From positions 1-64,000 of the forward strand of contig DATHBD010000020.1 of NCBI GenBank assembly GCA_035296325.1: a stretch of DNA of 64,000 nt, read 5' to 3'. Position 1 is the stretch's first letter, and the number at the start of each line of letters is the position of its first letter. This document shows positions 49,322-61,256 of this stretch, one piece after another. The notes beneath the pieces were generated by a model, which had not been told where the DNA came from, ran no database searches, and was given only the letters and a program-made list of their open reading frames with translations. This DNA comes from DATHBD01 sp035296325 (lineage in GTDB: Bacteria; Actinomycetota; Actinomycetes; Mycobacteriales; Micromonosporaceae). Made by a program: the position numbers and the translations under genes.

Positions 49322-51058
49322 GTGGCTGAGTCCGGGTCAACCGTGTCCCCGGAGAACGGGGATCGGGGTGGGGCCGGCCCGGTGATCCGCCCGACGAGCA
49401 TGCCGCTGCGGCGGCGTCGGCCCGCGTGGCACGCGGTAGCCGGGTTCGCCATGGTGCTGCCCGCGCTGGTCTTCCTGGTGACCTCCTACCTGGAGCCGAC
49501 GATCTGGGCGGTGCGGTCCAGCCTGCGCACCGTCGATGTGCTCCGGGGCGGGCTGGTCGGCCCCGGCGGCAACGCATCGACCGGCGGCGCGAACTACCGG
49601 CTCATGCTCGACAACGGGTTCGGCCGGTCGCTGGGGTTCGCGCTGTCCCTGGCGGTGGTGCCGTTGATCGTGGTGACCGTGCTCGCTCCGCTGCTTGCCT
49701 GGTCCGCGAACCGCGCCGGTACCCGGGCTCGGCGCACGTCCCGCGCACTGCTCGCGTTGCCGTTGGCCTGCTTCGCGCCGGTCGCCGTGGCGGTCGGGTG
49801 GCGCATCGAGCGGGTCGCCCGGTACGACGCCGTGCCGGGCGCCACCGGGCTCGTCCGCGAGGTGACGTGGCTGGCCAGCCTGGGCCTGGTCTGCGCGCTG
49901 GCCGTCACCTGGTACCTCGCCGCACTGCGCCGCATCGACGCGTACCGCCGTCCCGGGCCGGCGATGGCCGCCGCCGGCCTGCTCGCCTGCCTGGCCGTGG
50001 TGGCCGCGGCGCTCCAGACGTTCAGCTACCCGTACGTCCTCGTCGGCGGTGGGGGTGACACCGACCCGCCGCTGCTCGTGATGCTGTCGACCAGCCTGGT
50101 GCGCGGCGAGTTCGGCCCGGCGGCGGCCGTCGCCACCGTGCTGCTGGCGATCCTGGCCGTGCTCGGTGTGATCGCGACGATCGTCGTGCTCGTCACCGGG
50201 ATGCGGCTGGAGGTGGACCGGGAGGCGCCGGCCACCGCGGCGACGTCCGCCGGCCCGTCGTCGCCCCGGGCGCGATGGCCGTGGGCCGCCATCCTGACCG
50301 GCCTCCTCGTCGCCGCCGTGCTCGGCGTCAGCCTGTACGCCATGATCCCGTGGCTGCGCCATGCGGCATCCTCCGGTGGGCTGGCCGCTCCGTTGACCGG
50401 CACGAGGGTGCTGGTCAACACGTGGGTGCCGCCGCTGGTCTCCACCGGAGTCGGCGTCGCCGCGGCGGCGCTGGCCGGCTTCGGGATCGGTGCGTTGCGC
50501 CCCCTCGGTCGGGCGAGTGAGCTGCTGCTGCTGCCATTCGCCCCGTACCTCTTCGTCGGGATCGGTCCGCTGGCCCTGCGGGCGTACGCGGCTGGTGCCA
50601 CGGCGGACCGGTTGGACAGCCTGATCGGCCTGGTGCCACCGACGCGTCTGGAGGTGCCCGCGTTGTTCCTGTTCACGCTGCTCTTCCGCGGGCAGGCGAT
50701 GCGCGCCGAGCAGCAGCGCCAGCGCGGGGCCGGGCCGGCCGGCTGGTGGCGTGGACTCCTCCGCCCGGCCCTGCCGATGATCGGGCTGGTCGCGCTGGCC
50801 AGCTGGGTGGTGCGGGCACAGGACCTGCTCTGGCCCGTGCTGTCCGGGTCCGGCCCGCACGCGACCGGCCCGGTTGTCCTGGCCGGGCAGCTCCGCGCTG
50901 TCGACGGTAGCCCGGGCGATCCGGCGTACGCCCTGGTCATGCCGCCGCTGGTGCTCCTGGTGTTGATCGCCATCGCCGTACTCGCCCAGGTGACGTACCT
51001 GGACCGGGTGGCGTTGCGGGTGGGGCGGCCCGAGTACCCGGGTGGGCCCCGCACGTGA
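49322..51058 (+). CDS. Fused ABC sugar permease-like membrane protein (MalF-MalG type)
   Basis: 578 residues from GTG at 49322, with gagagg about 10 nt upstream. Two halves are visible. Residues about 25-300 look like a MalF-type permease (AGFAMVLPALVFLVTSYLEPTIWAVRSSL). Residues about 315-575 look like a MalG-type permease (a WAAILTGLLVAAVLGVSLY helix and RTRVLVNTWVPPLVST-like region, then a WWRGLLRPALPMIGLVALASW coupling-type segment). The classic EAA loop is poor in both halves. No ATPase or binding protein is encoded nearby, so a shared ATPase would be needed, or it is not a working transporter. purB follows 31 bp downstream. Confidence 0.7.
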   Translation: MAESGSTVSPENGDRGGAGPVIRPTSMPLRRRRPAWHAVAGFAMVLPALVFLVTSYLEPTIWAVRSSLRTVDVLRGGLVGPGGNASTGGANYRLMLDNGFGRSLGFALSLAVVPLIVVTVLAPLLAWSANRAGTRARRTSRALLALPLACFAPVAVAVGWRIERVARYDAVPGATGLVREVTWLASLGLVCALAVTWYLAALRRIDAYRRPGPAMAAAGLLACLAVVAAALQTFSYPYVLVGGGGDTDPPLLVMLSTSLVRGEFGPAAAVATVLLAILAVLGVIATIVVLVTGMRLEVDREAPATAATSAGPSSPRARWPWAAILTGLLVAAVLGVSLYAMIPWLRHAASSGGLAAPLTGTRVLVNTWVPPLVSTGVGVAAAALAGFGIGALRPLGRASELLLLPFAPYLFVGIGPLALRAYAAGATADRLDSLIGLVPPTRLEVPALFLFTLLFRGQAMRAEQQRQRGAGPAGWWRGLLRPALPMIGLVALASWVVRAQDLLWPVLSGSGPHATGPVVLAGQLRAVDGSPGDPAYALVMPPLVLLVLIAIAVLAQVTYLDRVALRVGRPEYPGGPRT

Positions 51059-51089
51059 CCGGCACAGCCGTACCGCAAGAATCATCAGC

Positions 51090-52520
51090 GTGACCAAGCC
51101 TGCGATCCCCGATGTCCTCGCCGCCCGGTACGCGTCCCGTGAGCTGGTCGAGCTCTGGACCCCGGAGGCGAAGGTCCGGGCCGAGCGCCGGCTCTGGATC
51201 GCCGTCCTGCAGGCGCAGCGGGACCTCGGCGTGCCGGTGCCGGACGGTGTGGTGCAGGCGTACGCCGCGGTCGTCGACCGGGTCGACCTGGCCAGCATCG
51301 CCGAGCGGGAGCGGGTGACCCGGCACGACGTGAAGGCACGGATCGAGGAGTTCAGCGCGCTCGCCGGCCACGAGCACATCCACAAGGGCATGACCTCCCG
51401 CGACCTCACCGAGAACGTGGAACAGACCCAGGTCCGCGCGTCCCTGGTGCTGATCCGGGAGCGGATGGCGGCCACGCTGGCCCGGCTGGCCGGGCTCGCC
51501 GTGGAGCACGACAGCCTCGTCCTGGTGGGCCGGTCCCACAACGTGCCGGCGCAGGCCACGACGCTGGGCAAGCGGTTTGCGAGTGCCGCTGAGGAGCTGC
51601 TGCTGGCGTACGAGCGGGTGGACAACCTGCTCGACCGGTACCCGCTGCGCGGCATCAAAGGCCCGGTCGGCACGGCCGCCGACCAGCTCGACCTGTTCGA
51701 CGGCGACGCCGCGAAGCTGGCCGAGCTGGAGCGCCGGGTTGCCGGGCACCTCGGGTTCGCCAGGGTGCTGGACAGTGTCGGCCAGGTCTATCCCCGGTCC
51801 CTGGACTTCGACGTGCTCTCCGCCCTGGCCCAGGCCGCTGCCGGCCCGTCGTCGCTGGCCACCACGATCCGGCTGATGGCCGGCCAGGAACTGGTGACGG
51901 AGGGGTTCCGGGCCGGTCAGGTCGGGTCGAGCGCAATGCCGCACAAGATGAACACCCGATCATGTGAGCGCGTCAACGGTCTGGCGGTGATCGTCCGGGG
52001 GTACCTGTCGATGGTCGGCGAGCTTGCCGGGGATCAGTGGAACGAGGGGGATGTGTCCTGCTCAGTCGTCCGGAGGGTCGCACTGCCGGACGCGTTCTTC
52101 GCCCTGGACGGCGTTTTTCAGACGATGCTCACGGTGCTGGAGGAGTTCGGCGCCTACCCCGCTGTGGTAGCCCGCGAGCTGGACCGCTACCTGCCGTTCC
52201 TGGCCACCACGCGGGTCCTCGTCGCGGCGGTGGGCCGCGGCGTGGGGCGGGAGACCGCCCACGAGGTGATCAAAGAGCACGCGGTCGCCGTGGCGCTCGG
52301 CATGCGGGAGAAGGGCGCGGCCGACAACGATCTGCTGGACCGGCTCGCCGCCGATTCCCGGTTGCGGCTCTCGCGCGCGGAGATCGACGCGCTGGTGGCC
52401 GAGCCGGGCCGGTTCGTCGGTGCGGCGTCCGCGCAGGTGGCGGCCGTCGCCGAGCGGGTCGCCGCGGTCCTGGCCAGGCACCCGGAGGCCGGTGCTTACC
52501 GGCCGGCACCGATCCTCTAG
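51090..52520 (+). CDS. purB: Adenylosuccinate lyase
   Basis: 476 residues from GTG at 51090; the ribosome site is weak. The fumarase/ASL signature GSSAMPHKMNTRSCE lies near 290-305, and GHEHIHKGMTSRDLTEN near 107 holds the catalytic His region. It catalyses two steps: SAICAR to AICAR and adenylosuccinate to AMP, both releasing fumarate. It heads the purine gene region in this window. The 3' end is 23 bp from the next gene. Confidence 0.96.
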   Translation: MTKPAIPDVLAARYASRELVELWTPEAKVRAERRLWIAVLQAQRDLGVPVPDGVVQAYAAVVDRVDLASIAERERVTRHDVKARIEEFSALAGHEHIHKGMTSRDLTENVEQTQVRASLVLIRERMAATLARLAGLAVEHDSLVLVGRSHNVPAQATTLGKRFASAAEELLLAYERVDNLLDRYPLRGIKGPVGTAADQLDLFDGDAAKLAELERRVAGHLGFARVLDSVGQVYPRSLDFDVLSALAQAAAGPSSLATTIRLMAGQELVTEGFRAGQVGSSAMPHKMNTRSCERVNGLAVIVRGYLSMVGELAGDQWNEGDVSCSVVRRVALPDAFFALDGVFQTMLTVLEEFGAYPAVVARELDRYLPFLATTRVLVAAVGRGVGRETAHEVIKEHAVAVALGMREKGAADNDLLDRLAADSRLRLSRAEIDALVAEPGRFVGAASAQVAAVAERVAAVLARHPEAGAYRPAPIL

Positions 52521-52543
52521 GGCGGGGCGGGCGGGGCACGGCG

Positions 52544-53134
52544 ATGGAGTGGTTCACGGCGGCGCTGGCGGCATTCGTGCTGATCGTGCCGGTCGAGCTG
52601 CCCGACAAGACGTTCGTCTCCACGTTGATCCTCGCCACCCGGTACCGCGGATTGGCGGTCTGGCTCGGGGTGGTGGCGGCATTCGGCGTGCAGTGCGCGA
52701 TCGCGGTCACCGCCGGGTCGCTGCTCGGGCTGCTGCCGGAGCGGCCGGTGAAGCTGGTCGCGGCGGCGCTCTTCGCGGTCGGCGCGGTCGTGCTGGCCCG
52801 CCAGGCATCCCGGCCGGAGGAGGCGCCGGTACGGGGCGATGGCGCGGCGACGGAGCGGCCCGGTGGGTGGCGTGCCGCCGGTACCAGCTTCGTGGTGCTC
52901 TTCACCGCGGAGTGGGGCGACCTGTCACAACTGCTGACCGCCGGTCTGGTGGCGAGTGGCCGGCCGGCGCTGCCGGTGTTCGTGGGTGCCTGGGCCGGCC
53001 TGGCGATGATCTCCGGCGCCGCGGTCCTGCTCGGCCGGGTGGTCCTGCGCCATGTCCGGATCGCCGTGGTGCGCTGGGTCGCCGCCGGCGTCTGCGCCGT
53101 CCTGGCGGTGCTCACCGTGGCAAGCGTCTGGTAA
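52544..53134 (+). CDS. TMEM165/GDT1 (UPF0016) family cation exporter
   Basis: 196 residues with six helices in two inverted halves. The family motif E-x-x-D-K-T/S appears as ELPDKTF (Glu18, Asp21) in helix 1 and as EWGDLSQL in helix 4. Members export Mn2+ (MneA, Mnx) or Ca2+ in exchange for protons. The first motif has Pro in place of the usual Gly (E-x-G-D-K). A charged loop (about 90-110) joins the halves. The ATG at 52544 is 23 bp after purB. Placement among purine genes may just reflect conserved order. Confidence 0.88.
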   Translation: MEWFTAALAAFVLIVPVELPDKTFVSTLILATRYRGLAVWLGVVAAFGVQCAIAVTAGSLLGLLPERPVKLVAAALFAVGAVVLARQASRPEEAPVRGDGAATERPGGWRAAGTSFVVLFTAEWGDLSQLLTAGLVASGRPALPVFVGAWAGLAMISGAAVLLGRVVLRHVRIAVVRWVAAGVCAVLAVLTVASVW

Positions 53135-53246
53135 CGGTTGAACGGCCGGTGATCTGGGGCGCGGCACCTGCCGGTAGGCTCAGTTGCGCCTGAAGGGCGC
53201 CGGAGGTCACCGTCGGAGTGACCATGCCGACCGTGAGGAGTTCCCC

Positions 53247-53516
53247 GTGGCCCGCGTCGTCGTCGACGTCATGCTCAAACCCGAGATCCTGGACCCGCAG
53301 GGTCAGGCCGTCGCCGCGGCGCTACCGAGGCTCGGAGTGACCGACGTAAGCTCGGTGCGGATCGGCAAGCGGATCGAGATCGAGTTCTCCGGCGACGCCG
53401 ATGTCGAGCAGGCCCGTCAGATCGCCGACCGGCTGCTCGCCAACCCGGTCATTGAAGACTTCACCCTGCATGTGGACTCCCCGACTGAGGAGTCCGAGGA
53501 GGTAGCTGCACCATGA
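53247..53516 (+). CDS. purS: Phosphoribosylformylglycinamidine synthase subunit PurS
   Basis: 89 residues from GTG at 53247, after ggagtt. It has the PurS fold, with VVVDVMLKPEILDPQG and RIGKRIEIEFSG. PurS dimers bridge PurQ and PurL and help move ammonia between them. Its stop overlaps the purQ ATG (ATGA, 53513-53516), indicating translational coupling. TAGGCT at 53175-53180 is a possible -10 for the purSQL operon. Confidence 0.96.
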   Translation: MARVVVDVMLKPEILDPQGQAVAAALPRLGVTDVSSVRIGKRIEIEFSGDADVEQARQIADRLLANPVIEDFTLHVDSPTEESEEVAAP

Positions 53517-54189
53517 GCGCGAGGATTGGCGTGGTCACGTTCCCCGGATCGCTGGATGACCGGGATGCCGCCCGGGCCGTGCACCTGTCCGGCGCCGTGC
53601 CGCTGCCGCTGTGGCATGCCGACCCCGAGCTGTACGGCGTGGACGGCGTGATCCTGCCCGGCGGGTTCTCGTACGGCGACTACCTGCGGTGTGGTGCGAT
53701 CGCCCGGTTCTCGCCGGTGATGGAGTCGATCGTGAAGGCCGCCGGCGACGGCCTGCCGGTGCTCGGCATCTGCAACGGTTTCCAGATCCTGTGCGAGGCC
53801 CACCTGCTGCCCGGTGCCCTCACCCGCAACGGCGGCCTGCACTTCCGCAACCGGGATCAGCGGATCCGGATGGTCGCCACGGACACCCCGTGGACCTCCG
53901 CGTACCAGCCGGGTCAGGAGATCACCATCCCGCTCAAGAGCGGTGAAGGTCGATACGTCGCCGACGAGCGCACCCTGGACGAGTTGGACGGTGAGGGCCG
54001 GGTCGTGGCGCGGTACGTCGAGGGCAACCCCAATGGTTCGCTGCGTGACATCGCCGGGGTGCGCAACGCGGCGGGCAACGTCGTGGGCATCATGCCGCAC
54101 CCGGAGCACGCCGTCGAGGCACTCACCGGCCCTTCGGTCGACGGGCTGGGCTTCTTCGCTTCCGTGCTGGCTCCCCTCGGAGCGGCGGC

Positions 54190-54193
<4 letters not shown>
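53513..54193 (+). CDS. purQ: Phosphoribosylformylglycinamidine synthase glutaminase subunit PurQ
   Basis: 226 residues. Class I glutamine amidotransferase: the nucleophile Cys is in VLGICNGFQIL near residue 87, preceded by the loop GVILPGGFSYGDYLR, and the His/Glu pair is in MPHPEHAVE near 197. It releases ammonia from glutamine for PurL. Both ends overlap neighbours by 4 bp (purS and purL), a tightly coupled operon. Confidence 0.97.
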
Positions 54194-56874
<2,681 letters not shown>

Positions 56875-56960
56875 TCAGGCACGGCGAGCGGGCTACGTAC
56901 GGCCGGCCGTTGATCGCCTCAGCGGCCCCGATGCCGTTGCGGTGAGGCCGCGTCCGGCCG

Positions 56961-58973
56961 TCAGTCGTCCAACCAGCTGACCGGCCGCCGGTCGGCTGGA
57001 TCCGACGGTGGCGCCGGACGGGTGTCCGGACGCCCGTCCGGGGACCCACTCGACACCGGCGGGACGGCTGGGCCGGCACCATACGGCCCCGCCGCACCGT
57101 GCCCCGAGCCGTACTGCCCGGCACCGTACTGCCCCGGGCCGCCCTGGCCGGCACCGTACTGCCCCGAGCCGTACTGGCCAGCGCCAGCGCCGTACTGGTC
57201 GGCGGCACCGTACTGGCCGGAGTCGTATCCGCCCCGCGGCTCCCGTGCGCTGTCGTATCCGTTGCCCGCGTCGAAGCCCGACCCGGCGTGCCTGCCGCCA
57301 GCACCGGACGACCCCGAGCCAGCGGACGGGCCCGCGCCCGACGTCGGAGGCTCGTACCCGCCGCCTCGGCCGTACTCCTGCGCCTGGTGGCCGGTCGCGC
57401 CCCCGTACCCGCCGGTGCCGGCGCCGTACCCGCCGGTCGCGCCGCCGTACCCGCTCGACGGGCTGTGCCCGGCCTCGTAGCGACCGGTCGGGGCATCGGC
57501 CGGGTAACCGGCTCCCGGTGCGCCCCCCGCGACAGGGCCCTGATCGCCGTAGCCGGAGCCGCCGTAGCCCGCCCCGCCGTAGGTGCTGGTCGGGTACCCG
57601 GCCTGACCCGCAGCGCCGTACCCGCCGCGCGTGGGCTGAGCGGGCTCGGTGGGCAAGGGTGCCCCGGGCGTGTACCCGGCAGGTGACCTGGTGGCGTATC
57701 CCGCCGGCCCGGCGGCCCGGGTGGCGTCCGCCGGGTACGGGTCGTACCCGGAAGACGGCCGGTACGGGTCGTGCCCGGCCTGCGGCTGGTACGGGCCTCC
57801 GGCCCGGGTGGCGTACGGGTCGTCGCCCGGTCGTACCGGGGGCACGATCGCCGTCGCGTCGTTCATCGGCGCGGACCGGGCCATCATGGTCTGATCGGCC
57901 GCCGGGTAGCCACCGGGCTGACCACCGCGGCCGCCCGGTGCCGGCCCCGGACCGGGCCCGGGGGCCAGCTCCTCGTCGGGGTCGTCGTCCCGCTTGCGCA
58001 GCAGCAGCACGAGGGCGCCGACGCCGAGCAGGATCAGCAGGCCACCGAGAATGATCAGAATCATCGTGAACGAGCTACCGTCGCTGTTGTTGGCGGCGGC
58101 CGCCGTGTTCGGCGTCGCCAGGGCTTCGCTCGCGGCCGTGCTGGGCTGTTCCAGCGCTGCGCCGGCGTCGGAAACGGTCGGCTCGGCTGACGGGCTGGCC
58201 GCAGCCGGCACGAGTTTCAGCGCCACGTTGGCCAGCACCTGACCGGCGATGCCGTTCGCCTTCGTCGTCGCGTTCTTGTACCCGTCCTTGGCCGCGCCGA
58301 TGTTCAGCTCACCCGGTGGGATGTTCTCGTTGGCGGGGAACCGGAACCGGCCCTGGGCGTCGGTGCTGGTCTGGTGGTTGCCCTGGGCGCTGTCGCGCAC
58401 CACGACGATGGCGTTCGCCACGCCGGCGCCGGTCGTGGAGTCCTTCACCGTGCCGGTGACGTCACCGACCACCGGTGCCCGGTCGGGGCCGCGCAGTCGC
58501 ACCGCGTAGCTCGCTGTGGTGGGCGCGGCGCTGGTGCCGAAGCGGGCCACCGTGATCGAGCCGGTCCCCTCCTTCACCTCGGCGGCGGGGACGCTGATCT
58601 GCCCTTTCGCGGTGACCGCGAACCGGACCGTCACCTCGCCACGCGCCTCCACATCGGCGATCTCGCAGACGAAGTTGTTGCCCGAGGCCTGGCACCGGTT
58701 GTCCTGCGTCGACAGGGTGACGTCGTTGCCAAGGTTTCCGACCGCGGGGACGGTCAGGGTGTATGTGTGTCTGCTAGAGCCGTCCCGGTTCTCGATCTCG
58801 ACGTCGAAGGCGCGGTCCTTGTCGCCGGCCCGCAGCTCGATCGGGGTGGGGCCGACGTCCAGGCCGACCAGGTTGTCGGCGTGCGCCGGGCCGGCTACGC
58901 CGATCAGTACGCCCGCGAAGACTACGGTCAGCACTCCGGCACGTAGTATGAAGGCTCCTCGGTGCCTCTTCAC
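56961..58973 (-). CDS. Secreted/membrane-anchored protein with CarboxypepD-reg-like domain and Gly/Tyr-rich tail
   Basis: 670 residues. A Sec signal peptide covers 1-32 (RAGVLTVVFAGVLIGVAGPAHA). The outer part (about 33-290) has two beta domains, the second like a carboxypeptidase regulatory fold (GTVKDSTTGAGVANAIVVVRD, then GRFRFPANE). A membrane helix (about 300-323, MILIILGGLLILLGVGALVLL) is followed by RKRDDD as a stop-transfer signal. About 340 residues then form a Gly, Tyr, Pro, Gln and Ala-rich tail with YGAGQ, YGSGQ and DPYRP units. By topology the tail lies in the cytosol. Function unknown. A promoter-like pair precedes it (59005-59033). Confidence 0.8.
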   Translation of the reverse strand: MKRHRGAFILRAGVLTVVFAGVLIGVAGPAHADNLVGLDVGPTPIELRAGDKDRAFDVEIENRDGSSRHTYTLTVPAVGNLGNDVTLSTQDNRCQASGNNFVCEIADVEARGEVTVRFAVTAKGQISVPAAEVKEGTGSITVARFGTSAAPTTASYAVRLRGPDRAPVVGDVTGTVKDSTTGAGVANAIVVVRDSAQGNHQTSTDAQGRFRFPANENIPPGELNIGAAKDGYKNATTKANGIAGQVLANVALKLVPAAASPSAEPTVSDAGAALEQPSTAASEALATPNTAAAANNSDGSSFTMILIILGGLLILLGVGALVLLLRKRDDDPDEELAPGPGPGPAPGGRGGQPGGYPAADQTMMARSAPMNDATAIVPPVRPGDDPYATRAGGPYQPQAGHDPYRPSSGYDPYPADATRAAGPAGYATRSPAGYTPGAPLPTEPAQPTRGGYGAAGQAGYPTSTYGGAGYGGSGYGDQGPVAGGAPGAGYPADAPTGRYEAGHSPSSGYGGATGGYGAGTGGYGGATGHQAQEYGRGGGYEPPTSGAGPSAGSGSSGAGGRHAGSGFDAGNGYDSAREPRGGYDSGQYGAADQYGAGAGQYGSGQYGAGQGGPGQYGAGQYGSGHGAAGPYGAGPAVPPVSSGSPDGRPDTRPAPPSDPADRRPVSWLDD

Positions 58974-59004
58974 TCTGCGCCCTCCGTTGCCCGCGTTTCA
59001 AATG

Positions 59005-59033
59005 CGTTTAGTGACAGCCGTCGATTCCGTCAA
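59005..59033 (-). promoter_or_regulatory. Candidate promoter for the Gly/Tyr-tail protein gene
   Basis: On the minus strand, TTGACG (59028-59033) and TAAACG (59005-59010) are 17 bp apart, ending 32 nt before the ATG at 58973. The -10 fit is only partial. Confidence 0.4.
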
Positions 59034-59110
59034 GGGTCGCGGCGTCCTTCTGCATGGTGCACCGGAGCAAACTATGCCCTGCCAAGTGCGATCGCGAAAG
59101 GCGGACCCTG

Positions 59111-59500
59111 TTGCCGTCACAGCAGTCCCGACCGCCTCGTCCCGACATGTCCGGTCCGCGGGGATACTCCGCTGATGTACTCACCGTGATGGACGCGTTA
59201 CGGGCCGGCGAGACGCCCGATCGGGTGCTCGTTCAGCGGGCGGTTCGTGCCCTGTTGGCGGCTCTTGCCAGGAAGGCACCCGGCCGTTCGGTTGAGGTGC
59301 GCGTCCCCCCATACGGTGCAGTTCAATGCGTGGAGGGTCCACGCCACACCCGCGGCACGCCGGCGAACGTCATCGAGACCGATCCGGTCACCTGGATCGG
59401 GATCGCCACGGGTGGGATGGCGTGGGAGGAAGCGGTTCGAACGGGCCGGATCTCCGCGAGCGGCGCGCGGGCCGACCTGTCGCCCCACCTGCCGATATGA
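59111..59500 (+). CDS. Sterol carrier family protein
   Basis: About 129 residues from TTG at 59111 (ATG at 59147 is an alternative start). The core motifs VEVRVPPYGAVQCVEGPRHT and TPANVIETDPVTWIGIATGG match the short SCP2-like proteins often found beside purF in actinobacteria. Ligand and role are unknown. Neighbouring purF lies 158 bp downstream on the same strand. Confidence 0.82.
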   Translation: MPSQQSRPPRPDMSGPRGYSADVLTVMDALRAGETPDRVLVQRAVRALLAALARKAPGRSVEVRVPPYGAVQCVEGPRHTRGTPANVIETDPVTWIGIATGGMAWEEAVRTGRISASGARADLSPHLPI

Positions 59501-59557
59501 GCTGCGTTCGGGATCACCGGCGGACCCGCTGAACCGGCTGAACCGGGGTGCGTGCCG

Positions 59558-59586
59558 CTGAGCGCGGACCGGAACTCGCGTACACT
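59558..59586 (+). promoter_or_regulatory. Candidate purF promoter
   Basis: A good -10 TACACT at 59581-59586 with a weak -35 (CTGAGC, 59558-59563) 17 bp upstream. It would give a leader of about 65 nt before the GTG at 59659. Confidence 0.4.
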
Positions 59587-59658
59587 TCGATCCGCGGCGA
59601 CGACCCCGACGTGGGCGTCCGCCCCCTCCCTTCCCCCGACGCGAACCCAGGAGTGCTA

Positions 59659-61203
59659 GTGCCCCGACGCGACGGCCGGTTGACCCACGAACTCGACCCC
59701 CAGCGTCCCGGCCCGCAGGATGCGTGCGGGGTCTTCGGCGTCTGGGCGCCGGGGGAGGAGGTCTCCAAACTGACCTACTTCGCGCTCTACGCGTTGCAGC
59801 ACCGTGGCCAGGAAGCCGCCGGTATGGCGGTCTCGGACGGCTCCGGCGTCGTGGTCTACAAGGACCTCGGTCTGGTGGCGCAGGTCTTCGACGAGCCGAC
59901 GCTGGCCAGCCTGCGCGGCCACATCGCCATCGGCCACGCCCGATACTCCACGACCGGCGCGAGCAACTGGGAGAACGCACAGCCCACGCTGCGCGCCACC
60001 CCGGCCGGCTCGACCATCGCCCTGGCCCACAACGGCAACCTGGTCAACACCGCCGAGCTGGGCCGGCGCGCCGCCGAGCAGGGCCTGCGCGACATCAATG
60101 CCACCTCCGACACGGCGCTGGTCACCGCGCTGCTGGCGGCCCGCCCGGACATCTCGGTCGAGGGCGCCGCACTCGAGGTCCTGCCGACGCTGCGCGGCGC
60201 GTTCAGCTTCGTCTTCATGGACGAGCACACGCTGTACGCCGCCCGCGACGTGCACGGGGTGCGCCCGCTCGTGCTGGGCCGGCTGGAGCGGGGCTGGGTG
60301 GTGGCGAGCGAGACCGCCGCCCTGGACATCGTCGGCGCCAGTGTGGTGCGCGAGGTCGAGCCGGGCGAGCTGATCGCCATCGACGAGCACGGGCTGCGGT
60401 CGAGCCGGTTCGGCACCCCGGAGCCCAAGGGCTGCCTCTTCGAGTACGTGTACCTGGCCCGCCCGGACACCACCATCGCGGGGCGCAACGTGCACTCGGC
60501 CCGGATGAAGATCGGGCGCACGCTCGCCCAGGAGCACCCGGTCGAGGCCGACATGGTGATGCCCGTCCCCGAGTCGGGGACCCCGGCCGCGATCGGGTAC
60601 GCCGCCGAGTCCGGCATCCCCTACGGCGCCGGCCTGATGAAGAACGCCTACGTCGGACGGACCTTCATCCAGCCCTCGCAGACCATCCGCCAGCTCGGCA
60701 TCCGGCTCAAGCTCAACCCGCTGCGGGAAAACGTGCGCGGCAAGCGCCTGGTGGTGGTGGACGACTCGATCGTGCGCGGCAACACCCAGCGCGCGATCGT
60801 GCGGATGCTGCGCGAGTCCGGGGCGATCGAGGTCCATGTGCGGATCTCGTCCCCACCGGTGAAGTGGCCGTGCTTCTACGGCATCGACTTCGCCACCCGC
60901 GCCGAACTGCTCGCCAACGGGCTGGACGTCGAGGGCATCCGGCGCTCGATCGGCGCCGATACGTTGGGGTACGTTTCGCTGGCCGGGCTGGTCGCCGCCA
61001 CCGAGCAGCCGGCCTCCCGGCTGTGCCAGGCCTGCTTCGACGGCAGGTACCCGATCGATCTGCCGACCGACAATGTGATCGGCAAGCATGTGCTGGAAGG
61101 TGTCGTCCGGGCGGCGGGAGCCGCCTCAGGGGATGGGGCCGGCAACGGGGCCGTGCGCCTCGCCGCCAGTCCTGGCGGTGCGGACGCGCTGCTGCGCCCG
61201 TAA
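59659..61203 (+). CDS. purF: Amidophosphoribosyltransferase
   Basis: 514 residues from GTG at 59659, with AGGAG ending 5 nt upstream. A 22-residue propeptide precedes Cys23 (DACGVFGVW), the N-terminal nucleophile exposed after self-cleavage. The glutaminase domain has ALQHRGQEAAGMAV and GHARYSTTG. The phosphoribosyltransferase domain has the PRPP loop LVVVDDSIVRGNTQ near 375. A Cys pair near the C-terminus (LCQACFDGRYP) fits the Fe-S-type B. subtilis class. It makes phosphoribosylamine, the first committed purine step. purM follows by 53 bp. Confidence 0.96.
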   Translation: MPRRDGRLTHELDPQRPGPQDACGVFGVWAPGEEVSKLTYFALYALQHRGQEAAGMAVSDGSGVVVYKDLGLVAQVFDEPTLASLRGHIAIGHARYSTTGASNWENAQPTLRATPAGSTIALAHNGNLVNTAELGRRAAEQGLRDINATSDTALVTALLAARPDISVEGAALEVLPTLRGAFSFVFMDEHTLYAARDVHGVRPLVLGRLERGWVVASETAALDIVGASVVREVEPGELIAIDEHGLRSSRFGTPEPKGCLFEYVYLARPDTTIAGRNVHSARMKIGRTLAQEHPVEADMVMPVPESGTPAAIGYAAESGIPYGAGLMKNAYVGRTFIQPSQTIRQLGIRLKLNPLRENVRGKRLVVVDDSIVRGNTQRAIVRMLRESGAIEVHVRISSPPVKWPCFYGIDFATRAELLANGLDVEGIRRSIGADTLGYVSLAGLVAATEQPASRLCQACFDGRYPIDLPTDNVIGKHVLEGVVRAAGAASGDGAGNGAVRLAASPGGADALLRP

Positions 61204-61256
61204 CGTCGGCGGTCGCCGCGTCCGTGCGGTGGCCGCCCTAGGTACAAGGGGAGAAC

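Noticed and set aside
53135..53246. Purine riboswitch or PurR-type box upstream of purSQL
   Set aside because: No recognisable purine aptamer core or PurBox was seen; only a possible -10 (TAGGCT).
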